From positions 3,844,001-3,908,000 of the forward strand of contig CM034105.1 of NCBI GenBank assembly GCA_019914945.1: a stretch of DNA of 64,000 bases. Direction: 5' to 3'. A program made the translations under genes and the position numbers. Shown here one piece after another: positions 38,435-51,399 of this stretch (position 1 is its first letter; each line of letters begins with the position of its first letter). The DNA is from Typha latifolia (Eukaryota; Streptophyta; Magnoliopsida; Poales; Typhaceae). Below the pieces are notes generated by a model, which was not told the DNA's origin, made no database searches, and saw only the letters and a program-made list of their open reading frames with translations.

Positions 38435-38490
<56 letters not shown>

Positions 38491-38556
38491 ACTCACTCCT
38501 CTTATAAACCCATCACCTCGATGCAAAGCGTAGCAAGACCACAAGCCACAACGCCA
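37436..38556. other. Spacer and promoter between the two beta-galactosidases
   Basis: About 1.1 kb, holding the 3' UTR of the first gene and the promoter and leader of the second. Near the second gene lie a CT tract (about 38435-38488) and tataaa at 38503-38508. The latter is only about 50 bases before the preferred start codon, so it is either a TATA box for a very short leader or part of the leader itself. A phrase gacacgtccgcc occurs twice (about 37919 and 38030). No further gene. Confidence 0.5.
38435..38488. repeat. (CT)n microsatellite in promoter/5' leader
   Basis: About 27 CT units end roughly 70 bases upstream of the BGAL10-like start codon. A second, interrupted CT-rich stretch lies in the short intron 1 (38753-38792). 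Confidence 0.9.
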
Positions 38557-41500
38557 ATGGCTTCAAGTGCCAAGAAGCGCTTCACCTCCTCCCCTCTCCT
38601 TCTCCTCTCACTACTCTTCTCTCTCCTCTCCCTCTCTTCCTCCTCCAACGTCACCTACGACCACCGCTCCCTCCTCATCGACGGCCGCCGCAAGCTCCTT
38701 ATCTCCGCCTCCATCCACTATCCTCGAAGCGTCCCCGCCGTACTCCTTCCTGCATCTCTCTCTCTCTCCCTTTCTCTCTCCTCTCTCTCTAACTTGTTGA
38801 TCGGGTTTCCTCTCAGATGTGGCCAGGACTCGTCGCAGCCGCCAAGGAAGGCGGCGTCGATTGCATCGAGACCTACGTCTTCTGGAACGGCCACGAGCTT
38901 TCTCCCGGCAATGTGAGTTCAAACTTCCTTTGGAATTACTAATCCACTCCCCTGCTTCCATTTCTTGATCTCGATCGGATTCTTTCTCTCTATCCCTTTC
39001 TTCTAGTATTACTTCGAGGATCGATTTGATTTGGTTAAGTTTGCGCAAATCGTCCGCGACGCTGGTTTGTATATGATCCTCCGCATCGGGCCGTTTGTCG
39101 CCGCCGAGTGGAACTTTGGGTTGGTTTATAGGTTGATATTTTCAATTTTTTGGTAGAGGGAGCTAGGTTCTGTGAATTTGTTTGTTTTTTTTTTGTGGTT
39201 ATGCAGGGGGGTACCGGTTTGGCTGCATTATGTACCGGGAACCGTGTTCAGAACAAGCAGTGAACCTTTCAAGGTGTGGAGAATCTAGAAACTTGTCATC
39301 TTTGTGGTGTTCGTTGAAAACTTATGACATGGATTTGATAGCCGAGTTGGTTTATTGCTTCTTGGTTATAGAGTCATATGAAGAGCTTCACGACTTATGT
39401 AGTGCAAATGATGAAGAAAGAGAAGTTCTTCGCACCGCAGGGTGGCCATATCATCTTGGCTCAGGCAAGTGCATTAATCACGTTCTTTAATTGGAAATTC
39501 CACAGTTTGTAGAAGCCTAAGTCCTTGTAGTATTGTGGTTCTTGAAGACTCTCAATAATCGTGTATGTCGTTTATGACTGTTTACTGATCTCTTATTAGT
39601 GACAGAAAACTTTGTCCGGCATTAAATTTCTCAAGATATGCTCTCTTTTTCTTATATATATAACAAAATCATTTTGGACTTCGAATCGTGGCCATTATAT
39701 CACCAGCTTGTCTGATGCACTGCAGATTGAAAATGAATATGGAGACATTGAAAGAGTCTATGGAGATGGAGGAAAACCGTATGCAATGTGGGCTGCCAGT
39801 ATGGCTCTGTCCCAAGATACAGGTGTGCCTTGGATTATGTGTCAACAATATGATGCCCCCGATCCTGTGGTAAGTTTTCCAATGTGCTTTAGTTTAGTAT
39901 GAGACTGGAAGTCGAAATTTGGGAACTTGGCCTTATATGTAGAAGATGGTTGATTTTGGAGAGAGAGCAAGAGGCCAAGAGCTAATGTTAGTTATTTTGA
40001 ACAAAGATAATATGGACAGCTGCATTTCAACCAATAAATTTAATATATAAACTTTAGGCTCAATTCACAAGCCGAAAGTCCTAAAGATAAAGGATTAAGA
40101 TATGATAGGAGTCAAACTGTGCCAATTATTTCTTGGCTGCCCCATAGTCCATAATTTGACAGTTTTGTTCTACAGACTACACCCTTGGTGGGGAAATTCT
40201 TCAAAGTCAATTTCATAAATTATAGTCTGTCTACAACAGTAGTGTCAATGTTCTAATTGAGTATACCCACAACAGCACTTACTTGCAATGCTATACATAT
40301 GTAAGAATGTTTAGAAATTTCATGTTGCTACACAACGACTGCAACCTCTCATTGCATGCTTCAGGGTGATTCAGATTTTCAAAATCAAAGTCAACTGTAA
40401 AACTGAAGTTTTATTAATCATCTGTTGCTGATTAACTAGCATTTAAGACTCAAAATGTAATTTTATATGGACTTCAAGGTGTTAAGAATATAAAATATAA
40501 AACCACATTTCTTAACAATTTAAACTTTTAGAATAATTAGTGAGATAACATGGTAATAGAGCAGTGGTCTTGAGTTTGAATCTTACTAGATTTATTACTT
40601 AAAATATAAAACCTCTATCTATTTAAGTTAAATTTATTTTTTGTGCATCCCGAAGGAATAAGGGGAGAGTGTTAAAATATAAAATATAAAAATTATCATT
40701 CTCTAAGTATTTAACCTTTTAGAGAAGTTGGGAGGAGGATTAGAATATAAAATTAAAAAAAGATTATTCTTTAACGGTTTAAACTTTTAAAGTAGTTAGT
40801 GAGTTTAGCACAAAAAAAATTTCTTTTGTGAACGGAGATGCTGAAGGTACAATATTCTCATCAAAAGTCAAACTGCTGAAACTTGAGTGGTTTCATATTG
40901 ATTTTGCCAAACTTCAGGTTACATCATTTAGCCAAAATCTTTTCCTTTTTCTTTCTTTTGCATTTTTCACTGATGCCCATATTTATATGTTAAGAGATCA
41001 CCTTTAAACATTGTTCACTGAGTTCTATGGTATTATGCAGAGGTCAGATACAACTTTAGATCTGCTAACTGTTTCTTTTTTTTTTCCTAAATACCTAGAT
41101 TAATACTTGCAATTCATTCTACTGCGATCAATTTGCACCAAATTCTCCAAACAAGCCAAAGATTTGGACAGAGAATTGGCCTGGATGGTAATTATATACA
41201 TTTCCTTTGCTAACTCAAATTTCCAGATTAAGTCCTTGCTTAGTTATTTTTATTATGATAACATAGGATATCTTAATTAATGCTTATTGTTCCTATGCTT
41301 CATGAACTGATAATCTAATATCTTACTTCATAACTGAGGTAGAATTTCAATTAATAAGTTGGTAAAGTACCTTAGCTCTGTAATAAGTATCCTTTCAAGG
41401 TTTTGAATTTGACAGATTTCCTCAGAAGAAAATTTAATTTAATATCAGAACTTTAAATTTGGCTGACTAATTCAAGTATGTAGGCTTTTACAAGTTTTAT

Positions 41501-44500
41501 GTGTTTGATTGCCACCTCTCTGTACTTTCTTTCTTTTGTGCACCATAAACAATTCACTAACTTTCCTTTCATGTGTCTGGGAAGATAAATCTTTTTGTGC
41601 CTCTTCTTTTTCTGTCAACCTGCACTCCGCCTTTCACCCCTAATCCCTGCAGTTCCAACTGCTCTCTTTCTCTTAAAGCACTTCAATAACTAACTTGAAC
41701 TTGATTGTAAATCCTTAAGAGTTAAGAGTGCTCTGTCCTGTAATTTTTATAACTGTTGCTTCTCTTTTTATTTTATTTTCTGTTCTATATCTTTAGTTCC
41801 ATAATTTCTAGAAAATTTGAGGGTTTTAGGTGACTCCATATCTGACCTAGTTCTGTGAATCCAATTTCAATTATAGCCAGCATGACTCTGTAACTTCTGG
41901 TACTATAGTGACAGAGGCATCCAAAGTGTGAATGTGTCACAATGGAAAGCTTAAACTTTTTATGTCAGATTTATGTATATTAATTTTAAGGTCCTATTTT
42001 CTTCATAATCCTTGCTATGTTTTGATTCTTTAATCTTGCTACCAGGTTTCAAACTTTTGGGGCTACAAATCCACATCGACCACCTGAAGATATTGCATTT
42101 TCTGTTGCTCGGTTTTTCCAGAAAGGCGGCAGTGTTCAGAATTATTATATGGTATACTTTTTTGACTACTGATAAAATTTTGGTGTATAGAGGTGCCCCT
42201 TGGTATAAAAATCTTATCTTTAATAAATATCCTTTTGTAAGTATCATGGTGGAACAAACTTTGGTCGCACTTCTGGGGGACCCTTTATTACAACAAGCTA
42301 TGATTATGATGCACCAATTGATGAATATGGTAGTACTCTCTTTCTCCTTTTCTGGATGTTATTTTTTCTATCCTTAGTAAATTAATAATTTGATTTCAGG
42401 CTTGATCAGGCTTCCAAAATGGGCACACCTGAAAGAGCTTCATAAATCTATTAAATTATGCGAGCAAGCATTATTGTATGGCGAGTCAAAACAACTTTCA
42501 TTTGGTCCTCTTCAAGAGGTGAACTTGTTTTCTACACTTAATATCAACTCCTCAGCAAGTCTACAAGAAACCACATGTAACATATCTTCTTTTTTCATAT
42601 ATATAGTTCTGATTTTAATCTTGTTCTATGTTATGCCTTCATTTTATGTAGAACCACTAACTTATGTACTTATGGTGATTTAAAAGATATTTGTATTTTT
42701 GTCGACCTTCCGGTTTTGGTGATTGCAATTTATGAAGGACACAATAGGAACTCAACAACAAATAGAGCATTTCAGTATTCCTCTTCTGTGCTCATTCATC
42801 TTACTGCCTCCATTGTGCTCCCTTGAGTCCATTAGAGATTTAGCATTTATATCTTAGTCTACATTCTGTTGTACCTCTCTTTATAGATTATTTTATGTCC
42901 TTTTTTTTTTACGCATATTATTCTCTGCCGGATCAAGCTCTTCTCATGCTGTTTTCATTTGTTATTTGCTTGTGCAGGCCAATGTTTACACAGATTCCTC
43001 AGGAGGGTGTGCCGCATTCCTTGCTAACATGGATGAAAAAGAGGACAAATTGATCGTTTTCCAGAACAAATCATATAATCTTCCTGCCTGGTCAGTTAGT
43101 ATCTTGCCAGATTGCAAGAACGTGGTATTCAATACTGCAAAGGTGTCTCTACTGCTCTTGTTTTCCTTTTCATCTGTAGCACTGTCAATACTTTATATGC
43201 ATTGCTTTCTTTGGCTATTAGTTATCCCAAGATGGGAGAATAGTTGCAGTCTCTACATTTTTGTTGTTTTGCCTTTGTAAATCAAATTGAACCTTCAAGT
43301 GATTAGCATCTTGATTAGTATGTTGCACAAGAATGTCTCTTAAAGTAAGACCTATTAAATAACCAGTTGACCTAATGGTGGTTTTATCTTTTATATGTAA
43401 ACGTCGGTCAGCTTTCATCAGTCATCCCTTCATACTAGTGTCAACATATCCCCTCAATTTTGGGTTTGAGACATTTTCATAGGCTTAAGAACTATTTGTA
43501 AAAATTGGACTTGACTAAAATGGGCGGAGGGGTTTTTTATTTAATTGACAAGGAAATTGAACTCAAGATCTCCTTGCTCTGGTACTATGTTAGATAGCCG
43601 ATTGACCTAAAAAGCTTAAGGTATTAGAAAACAACAGTTTTTTTATCTTTTATATTTTAACAAAAACAGTTAAGGTGATCTGGGGTCATGATAAACTTGC
43701 AATCATTGATCTAATCAGCTGTCAGACCATTCAGTTTGCTTGCTCATGGACAAGAAAGTCCTCTATAGATATAAGCTTAGTTATTACTCATTAGCTTATC
43801 ATAAAATCTGCATGTGTACATAGATAATACGCTTTTCATTTACAGATTTGTAGACGGCACAGTCTGAAGAGAAATCGTGTCTCATAAGTCATAACAACTA
43901 GCCGGCTAGCAGCTGACACAATTAGATATGATAAGAATTATTTTGCTATATTAATCATGTTTTTCTCAGACTATTGTTAAAGTTTTTCTTTTCGGGTGGA
44001 CGATAATGTGGAACCACTCTCTATAGGTCCAATCACAAACTTCTGCAATTGAGATGGTACCAGAAAATTTGCAGACAGCAGTAGGTGTTCAACAGAAAGG
44101 TTCTTCATCTCTTCTGTGGAGCATCTTCGTCGAGAAGGCTGGTATTTGGGGTGAACCTGACTTTGTGAAAGATGGATTTGTAGATCATATTAATACCACC
44201 AAAGACTCCAGTGATTATCTTTGGTACACAACAAGGTCAGTCTAGCTCTGGGAAGCGTATCTATCCTTCAATTTGTTTAGTTTGTCGTAGTGATTATCAT
44301 ATTAGTCTAATTTCTGAGTAAACCATGGAAGTATATTTCAAGGATAATGTTACCGGGGAAATATTAGTATTATTATGTTTATGCAAAGGCGAAGCTATTC
44401 AAATCAACAATCACAGGATAGAGATAGACGAGAATAACATGGTGCAAGCAAACCAAATATAACCAACACAACTAAACGGTCTACTATAATAAAACATAGT

Positions 44501-47500
44501 ACATGTGGAGATAAATCACTCAAACCTCAATTCCAAATCAACGATAGTCTCACTCTAACATAAAAGATAGCATCCAAATAGGAAGAATAAACTATCCTTG
44601 AGCAAGACGATCCCCTCACAATTATTAGACAAAAAGTAATAAGATTTGGTAGAGAAGATACCAAATGAAGAGATAAATCCAATCCAAGAGCCCTTTCTTG
44701 GGACCTATTCGGCAATCTTTCACCTCTATCTTCTCTATTTCGTGATGTTGTAATGTTTCTAAACCCTAGAAAGATTTGAAGGGTATAAATATCTTTGCAA
44801 ATAAGCCTTCAAGTCATAGCAGATTCATCAGGTCATTTAAATGCCCTCAGGGTCGTGCAAAGCTCATGGCAACTATCTAGTTCCTCTGGAATTGTTTGAA
44901 CTCGTTTGTGCACCGAAACACGGACAATTCTGTGTGTCCATGCAAACAATCGAATGGCCGTTTGAATGGCCTTGCTGGTCAGTTCAGTCTAAATAATCTA
45001 ATCCTCATGATAATTAGACTATTTAGTATACCGGCAAGTGAAAAGAAAATCTAAATAGATACATTTTATATACATATCTTCTTGTACATCCATTAAGTTT
45101 TGAGACTTGCATATTCTCACAGCTTTCTTTGCTATAAATAGAAACTATGTAATCCTGAGAGGCTGTTTACAAGAGCATACTATTCAGGTGCAAAAATACA
45201 GTGATTTTACAATTACACTGAGAGACTAATAGTTGGCTTTGAATTATTTTTACAAACCCCAGTTTGCGTGTTGATGAAAGTGAAAAATTCTTGAGTGATG
45301 GAACCCATCCAATTCTCAAGGTTGAATCAAAAGGCCACGCTGTCCATGTTTTCTTAAATCAGAGACTTCAAGGTTAGTTCTTTACTCTTCCTTTATGTGT
45401 ACCTAAATGAAATACTGGCACGAACTACGTGTGGTATCTACTTTGTGAATCTTGTTTGTTTTCTGTCACAAAATCTTACAATTCAAATTAGTCTGGTTTT
45501 GCATAAAGGACATACTAAATGGAGTGTCAGAGTTCTCTCTGTTGTAAATAGAATTCAACATCATCCTTTTCATAATGTTTTTTCATTGTGTCATTTGTGT
45601 AGGTGCCACGACTTCTCCTTTTATGCGTAAAGGAGCAGATCATCATGCTCTTGCTCTTACAATTATTAACTCATTAATTACTCTAAAATGTTAAGCCGTT
45701 AGAGAACAACATTTTTTTTGTATTTTGTATTCTAACACTTGAATAAAAAGAGGGATGAGAATGATGGCACTAGAGTTGGTGGCTCCTTCGTGATTGTTAG
45801 CTATGATTTTGGTGATATCCCAGAGAAAGATCTTGATGTGCATGTGAATGGTGATAATTGCTTCCTCTATTGAAGAGAATGGTGTGCAGAAGTTGCTTAC
45901 TTTTGAACTTGAGATATTTTGATATATCCAGGAAGCTGATTTAACTTAAATAAGTGGAGATTTGATATTTTTAAATGATAGATAGATTTGACAGTCTTCG
46001 AACTCGGGATCTCTATTATCATATCATATTAACTCACTAATTACTTTAAAAGCTTAAACTGGTTGAGAACAATGGTTTTTATATTTTTATACTCAAACAC
46101 TAGTAATTGCCTAATTGTGAAATGTTATTTTACCTTGAAATTGATACTTAGAGGATTCTACTTAGTGAATCTAACTGGAATCACATCAACACTTGGCAAC
46201 CAAGTCCTTACAACTTATTTCAGTTTACAACCTATATATGAATATGGCATAAGCTAGAGGGCCTCATTACTTCTCAAGCACTTGCATCTTAGCTTCATGC
46301 AATGGTTTCATCCAAGATAATGGAGACTGATTACCGTACCGCACGGGCTTTTCGATTTTATAGCACAACTAGCTTTAAAATGTCATTTGGTGATTGCCTT
46401 TCCCTAGCATAAGTTGAGCATGCCAAATGTGTCAGCATTGCATAAGAACCCAATAAGGACTTTGATTAATTAATTTTTCCTTCATTCCTGTAAAGCTTCC
46501 ATCTCTCACTGATATTGTTTTAGGATTATGAAATACGCATCCTGAACCTTATGTTATAAATTAAGATGAATTTAAAAGATCTGGAACATATTCTTGTTTA
46601 TGCATATGTTAAAATAAAGATTAAACATGCCGGAGTCATCATAACACTGCATAGGACTAATGCTTATTTGTTCCAGTTATCCTTTCTTTTATATGTGCTC
46701 GCAAGATACAGAATTACCTTTACTAGAAGTACTATATGTTATGTTACTAATATTTTTGTATGTGAATCCTTATGATTATGCTGCTTGTCCTAAAACTTTC
46801 ATTTTAGCCAGTGCATCCGGAAGTGGCTCCAATTCTACTTTCACGCTTGAAACTCCAATTCACTTGGGGCCAGGAAAGAATGAACTTGCTTTTCTAAGCA
46901 TGACGGTCGGCTTGCAAGTAAGTAGTTATGCATTATAAAGCAGTTATTAATCAGATATTGAAGTTTCTAGCCATATTTGTTTATATGAATAAGAACTAGA
47001 TACCGGTCTATGTTCATTGCTTTGCAGACAGAAATAAGATTTCATATCCCATTCCAGCAATTTAGGAACGAAAAGAAATATTAGGATTCATAATTACAAT
47101 TTATTACTATTGAGCTAATATTCTACTGTTTTGGTACATTTAATTGGATTCATTATATTTGCCTTTAACTACTTACTCTATGATAGTAATTGTTAGCGGT
47201 AATTTTGCCCTCATGCTAGGAAGACTGTTATTGTTTAATGAGGATTTTCATGTTCCCCTTTTGTTTCTGAAGAATGCAGGACCATTTTATGAATGGGTAG
47301 GAGCAGGATTAACAAGTGTCAAGATTTCTGGATTGAAAAATGGGACCATGGACTTGTCTTCAAATAAATGGGTTTACAAGGTATGTTAGATTGAAGTATG
47401 AGTTTTCTTTCCTGACATGAGTTTGTCTATAAAATATGATGGTACCTTGCTTGATGGATCCGTTAACTTCTTCTATAGCTCTTTTGGTCTTTTGAGTTTT

Positions 47501-49300
47501 GGCATTATGATGGAAGATTAAGCTAGTTCTTTTAACTTCTAGATTGAGACTTATTCTTCTTTGCAGAGCTTTGGCAATGAAAATCAAAGCAAGCATATTA
47601 TATTGTTATTTAACCTGTGTTAATTTAATGCATGTCATGATAGATTGGATTGCAAGGGGAACATCATAGTATATTCAAGTCAGATGGGCAAAATGATGTA
47701 AAGTGGACACCAAAATCTGAGCCGCCAAAGAATCAACCTCTGACCTGGTACAAGGTGATATTCTCATGGGAGATTAGTTTGGTTCTCTAAATAAGTTTGA
47801 ATTAGTAACCACCTTAGATCACCAATTGTCATATGAAAGGAATGGTTCAAGGTGAAGATCAGAAAGAGAACTTCCCCATGCCTGTCCAAATGTATTGGTT
47901 TGGCAGGCCTCTTTCTTCTACTTGCAGTAGTTTGTGATTTTGTTCAATCTTTCACTTTGTCACAGTTGTATGTGAATTTTGTCTTTCTGACATCTAATAA
48001 AAAATGATGTGGATTGGGATGTTCTTTCCTTGGAAAGCCCTCTCATCTCTAAAGGTGAATTTTTTATTGATTGCAAGTATCGGGGTATTTTGCAGGTAAT
48101 TGTAGATCCTCCAAAAGGAATTGATCCAGTTGGGCTTGACATGCAATCAATGGGTAAAGGCCAGGCTTGGCTAAATGGAAATGCTATCGGAAGATATTGG
48201 CCCATAACTAGTTCCTTATATGATAAATGTACCTCGAGTTGTAATTACAAGGGAAAGTTCTTCCCAGACAAATGCAGGACAGGATGTGGAGAACCAACTC
48301 AGAGATGGTAACTAACCTTAGAAATGTCTACTTGACAATCATGGTGTTGAAAATATTTTTTCATAACAATCTGCTCAAAATTGGGCAGGAAGTTTCAATT
48401 TCCCTTTCAATTCTTCATTACATATCAATCATGCTTTTATTTCTTCAAATTTTTTTATTCTTTCCATTGAACTATTTCATTGCATAATAGTCATTCTGAA
48501 TTATTACCGGTGTATTTAGCTATGCATGACTTCAAATAATTGACTAATGGATTATAGTTTTATATGTTTTCTTTGTGGATCAGGTACCATGTCCCAAGAT
48601 CTTGGTTTCAACCGTCAGGAAACACTCTTGTTATTTTTGAAGAAAAAGGTGGAGACCCTACAAAGATAACGTTTTCAAGAAGACGTGTGACAAATGTCTG
48701 TGGCTTTGTATCAGAGGACTATCCTTCCAAGGACCTAGAGTCCTGGGATAAGAACATCACAAATACTGACGGAGATGCAGCAGAACTGCACTTGATGTGC
48801 CCAGAGGGCAGTATTATATCTTCCATTCAATTTGCAAGCTTTGGCAACCCTAATGGAACATGTAGATCCTACCGCCGAGGAAGCTGCCATCATCCCAACT
48901 CTATTTCTGTAGTTGAAAAGGTAATGGTTATATCTATGCTGAATATTCTTGAAAACAAACTGTAACGTGCCTTAATCCCAAACTATCATCTTAAAAGTGA
49001 ATTTAATTATGTCCAGGAATTATTTTCCACTAAAGTAACACTCCAAGTGATTAAAAACTTTAACCCAAAACATGGTGATATTACATGCCTTCACCAATAG
49101 CTTCCTTACCAAAAGAACTGTTTACAAAGTAAACTTTAGTATTTCTGGAATATTCTCTCATCAAATAATGTTTGCTTTCTGTACGGCAGGCCTGTCTGCA
49201 TGTAAGTAGCTGTGCTGTTTCACTATCCAAAGAGAACTTTGAAAGAGATTTATGCCCTGGCATGACTAAATCACTTGCTATTGAAGCAGTCTGCGGTTAG
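38557..49300 (+). CDS. BGAL10: Beta-galactosidase, GH35, BGAL10-like with SUEL lectin domain
   Basis: Secreted GH35 enzyme; Arabidopsis BGAL10 trims galactose from xyloglucan in the wall, and the same role is inferred here. Nineteen coding exons: 38557-38739, 38817-38912, 39007-39119, 39207-39273, 39372-39464, 39726-39869, 41099-41187, 42046-42151, 42242-42329, 42400-42518, 42978-43142, 44027-44235, 45263-45372, 46808-46917, 47273-47380, 47644-47754, 48096-48307, 48584-48920 and 49190-49300, giving 856 residues. Intron 5 uses GC-AG. An in-frame ATG at 38521 would add 12 residues, but the later one gives a typical signal peptide ([18 protein letters not shown]). Acid/base E127 is in [12 protein letters not shown] and nucleophile E257 in [13 protein letters not shown]10-type motifs include [20 protein letters not shown] and [20 protein letters not shown]. 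The SUEL domain covers about 774-856. Introns 6 and 11-13 are long and hold retroelement remnants. Confidence 0.93.
40480..40810 (+). mobile_element. Very short LTR-retrotransposon-like element (TRIM/SMART-like)
   Basis: A 71-bp unit at 40480-40550 starts TG (tgttaagaatataaaatata) and ends CA (gagataaca). It is followed at once by tggtaatagagc, which matches the initiator-Met primer-binding site tggtatcagagc at 10 of 12 bases. A purine run, aggggagag (40661-40669), comes just before a second TG-starting unit, tgttaaaatataaaatataa, at 40670. That unit continues to tttagca at 40810 and looks like two degenerate LTR copies in tandem. No coding capacity and no clear 5-bp target duplication (caagg versus caaaa). 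It lies in intron 6 of the BGAL10-like gene. Confidence 0.55.
43350..43670 (-). mobile_element. TRIM/SMART-like remnant, reverse orientation
   Basis: In reverse complement, tgttaaaatataaaagataa begins near 43662. Then come the family phrase ttaagctttttaggtcaatc and taaca/tagtaccagagc, close to the primer-binding site tggtatcagagc. A second LTR-like piece lies at about 43360-43405 (reverse complement tttacatataaaagataaaa). It lies in intron 11 of the BGAL10-like gene. Confidence 0.45.
44380..45250. other. Intron 12 of the BGAL10-like gene with a possible inserted repeat
   Basis: The 1-kb intron is much longer than its neighbours. Its middle (about 44390-45120) has a base composition and phrases such as cgaatggccgtttgaatggc that look like LTR or UTR-type repeat DNA. 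I could not find terminal repeats, a target duplication or coding domains, so it is left unclassified. Confidence 0.3.
45660..46105 (-). mobile_element. TRIM/SMART-like element with two LTR-like ends, reverse orientation
   Basis: In reverse complement, the first LTR-like unit (about 46103-46030) starts tgtttgagtataaaaatata and includes taagcttttaaagtaattag and tgagttaata. After it comes tgatatgataatagag, a degenerate primer-binding site, then cgagttcgaa. The second unit (about 45737-45665) starts tgttagaatacaaaatacaa and also ends tgagttaata. About 300 bases lie between them without coding potential. It lies in intron 13 of the BGAL10-like gene. Confidence 0.5.
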
Positions 49301-50315
49301 TTGCTTGATGGAGTTTGCTAAGTCTCTCAGTTCTATAATTCAAACCATCACTTGGCGTCTTTTTCATAATAATTTTTGTTAGGCGCATCAAATACTCTAT
49401 AGAGGCAGGGAGCTCATCACTAAATTTAATCTTCATAGGCACACAGTTGCGTACAAACTGGTAGTGACCCGTCAATTTTTTTTTATTGATGTACTATCTT
49501 GTAGTAATTTTCAATTATCTGGATATTTCTCGTCCTTTTTCAAGATTCAGACGCAATCTTCTAATTCTATTTTATCTGTATGTTTCTACTCTATATGAAG
49601 CTTTTCCCTATCTATTCCTTGCACAACTTATTGTCTCCTACTGTATTGAATGGAGGTGAATAAATAGACAGACGATTTATCATTGAAGTCCATGGGGACG
49701 TTCTTCTGAACCTCCCAGGATTTGTTTTAAGCTGTAGGAACATGTACTCTGGGATTTCTTCTGCACCTCTCAGGAGGGCTCAGCTAATGGATGGTTCTGG
49801 GTTGGAATCACATCGTAGTGACAAAGAGGCAAGAACTGATACCCGTGAGGCCGTGACAGCTCCATTCTTGTTTGCTGTTTTCCTTCAAGGTTTTGCTAAT
49901 GACTAAGTATTTCTCAACCACTCACCTACCGCTTCTCATTGATGTGATGCGGAGGCCAATGCAGTAACTACCACAATCAATTTTATTCATCTACAAAATG
50001 TAATTTATAAGAATTTGGAATAATTTCAAGTTCTTATATATTGAAAATGTATTCTTGATCACCAATAAGCTTCTTTGGAGAATACGGAGTAGCTTATTGG
50101 TCTATAATGGCGGGTTACAATTAACAAGCCAGGAGCCACCCATCACCCATGTCTTGCCCTCTTCCAAGGAGTTTGTTCCAAGGAAAGTGTTGGAACCTTG
50201 GGTAACTCTATAATTGATCACTTTGTCGTCCTCTATATACATATTTGAAGACTTTTGAAGTCTATGCATCAAAGAGGCTATATCGAATGGAGCAGGGCAT
50301 TTTGGAGTTGGAGGA
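49301..50315. other. 3' flank of the BGAL10-like gene; no gene
   Basis: Probable 3' UTR up to about 49680, then intergenic DNA in front of the P450 relic. No conserved coding sequence recognised. Confidence 0.5.
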
Positions 50316-51352
50316 ATGGAGGCATGGTACCTACTTGGTGGCCTTGGTTTTGAGCTTCTTGGTATACTAAAATAGTTCTATGCACCCTATTGGGGAGTAA
50401 AGAAGGTGCCTGGTCCTCCCACTGCTCCACTCGTAGGGCATTTATTATGGACCAGATGTACTCAGTACCATGGCCAAGACTTACGATCCAATCTTCAGGT
50501 ATATCAATACCACATTCCCTTATAACCTCTATAGATTGGTACATTTGTCATATTACAAGTAACATTATACTTTAGGACTAAATATGTTTCTCATTTTTGT
50601 GATAAGATCGAATTGCTAATTTATTTGTCCTATAATGCCCTATTATATTTAATACGTCCATTATCTGATTCATATGTTTATCCATCTTGATCCGTTATAG
50701 TTCATATATCTGTTTGTTATCTCTACTTCTATTTTGTTTCCGGGAAGGAGTGGATGGGAATAATAATTTTTACCTGTATGAAATGATCATTTTTTTTTCT
50801 TCTATAATGCATGTAATTAATTTATGTTCCAATTTATTCGAGCTAAGCTCGACTTATTTGCCACCACAAGCTGTTTCCTTTCAGGTTCCACATGGGAGGG
50901 CAGCCAATAGTAATTGTTGCAGACCCAGGACCATGCAAAGAGTCGCAATTAAAAAGATTTGAGGCCATGACCAATGGAAGCCTGCACCAAAAGGGCCTCT
51001 TCCTTGCATGCATGGTACTAAACAAAATATACACATTAATACTACCTGGCAAACAAAACAAACTCGGAGCTTGTTAGAATATTTATAAAACATAGAAACC
51101 ATCGTGTTTTCTGATAACTTGAGCTCTATATTTTTGGCGTTAATGAACAAGGTTGCATGTTTGTTTTGTTTACTCTTACTCTCTCATCACTTCTCTACTT
51201 GATCTCCAAACATCCAGAAGTGGAGAAGAAGCTGCACCACAAGTTCCCCTATCTTGATCAGGCAAGCCCCACCTCAATCTACTAGCTAGGTTCATCTAGT
51301 TCTCATCTGAGTTCGTCTTATGGCATGCATCATTTAAAAGTATGAAAAGAAC

Positions 51353-51399
<47 letters not shown>

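Noticed and set aside
39372..39464. Apparent frameshift in exon 5 of the BGAL10-like gene
   Set aside because: One frame reads [14 protein letters not shown], but reading from the real acceptor gives [18 protein letters not shown] and ends ILAQ at a GC donor, so the exon is intact.
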